This document shows positions 63,593 through 64,000 of a DNA stretch of 64,000 bases, piece after piece. Position 1 is the stretch's first letter; every line of letters begins with the position of its first letter. Origin of the DNA: Apostichopus japonicus (taxonomy: Eukaryota > Echinodermata > Holothuroidea > Aspidochirotida > Stichopodidae); the NCBI RefSeq assembly GCF_037975245.1, contig NC_092564.1, forward strand, positions 2,941,984 to 3,005,983. Direction: 5' to 3'. Position numbers and translations under genes: made by a program. The notes under the pieces were generated by a model. The model was not told where the DNA came from, searched no databases, and saw nothing but the letters and a program-made list of their open reading frames with translations.

Positions 63593-64000
63593 AGGGTACC
63601 TCTACATGAAATAGCTACTCTCTAGCATCAAGACCATGAGCTCATCCATTTTGTTCTATAGATTTTGTTTTTGTTTTTTACACCTTACTTCTTTTTTTAA
63701 ATTTTCATATTTAAGTTGAACATTCAAGTTCTTATCTAACCTAGATCAATACTAACATAAATACTATATATATTATAAACTATTTACAGTGCATTGCACG
63801 AATTTTCAAAGCCAGGTTAACTGATCTCTGGCGTCCATACCATCAAATTTATAAAATTGTCTAATAGTAAGTATAGGTTAATAGTAAAAATGATGCCTTG
63901 AATATGGGGAACCGAATTTAAAATCACATTTACTTTTACAGACGTTGGCATTAGGATTTTAGATATGTTTACATTTACTAAAAGTGGTTATGTTTAAATA
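63593..64000. other. No gene recognised
   Basis: AT-rich end of the window. Confidence 0.4.

Overview
This window looks like repeat-dominated, AT-rich, intron-bearing metazoan nuclear DNA, most likely from a marine invertebrate deuterostome such as an echinoderm. That placement is an inference from the mix of elements: hAT MITEs, a Penelope-like fragment, L2/CR1-type and Tx1/L1-type LINE tails, several tRNA-derived SINEs, and long minisatellites. No diagnostic single-copy gene fixes the taxon. Gene density is very low. There is one clear intact coding region, a single-exon SLC35G1-like transporter (26076-27134, minus), plus two 72-nt leucine-rich-repeat exons (44706-44777 and 46028-46099, minus).

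Layout. 20-3690 is a TA-flanked DNA transposon with inverted ends that carries an exon of a protein family known from aquatic animals. It sits at the edge of a roughly 3-kb tandem repeat: unit A 3691-6513, unit B 6514-9550, truncated unit C 9551-10418. Unit C is cut by two nested hAT-type elements (10419-12208 containing 11222-12184, the inner one with a perfect 8-bp target duplication). 14310-14810 and 17125-17370 are LINE 3' fragments. 22621-22969 is a hAT MITE with a perfect 8-bp duplication. 24372-24600, 36000-36227 and 40435-40528 are copies of one tRNA-derived SINE. 26076-27134 is the transporter. 28.0-28.65 kb and 33.89 kb hold hairpins and palindromes. 34584-35404 is an inverted-repeat element. 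36912-40073 is a 3.2-kb array of a 36-bp minisatellite.

43.6-48.75 kb is the most informative region. Four copies of the same hAT MITE lie here. Two have their own perfect target duplications. The other two (44279-44656 and 47533-47907) lack private duplications, but their OUTER flanks are the same 8 bases. This suggests that everything between them (3.63 kb, with LRR exons, a third MITE and a truncated hAT transposase gene) moved as one composite transposon.

49-56 kb is dominated by (AT)n arrays, an 81-bp minisatellite, a second SINE family and decayed Penelope-like and LINE fragments. 57.9-64 kb holds diverged tandem modules, a 218-bp tandem array (59.48-60.81 kb), a tRNA-derived SINE and two very long (ATC)n arrays.

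No operon-like or functional gene cluster is present. The relationships that matter are between mobile elements, and between mobile elements and fragments of host genes. Coordinates of repeat edges are read by eye and may be off by a few bases unless a target duplication fixes them.
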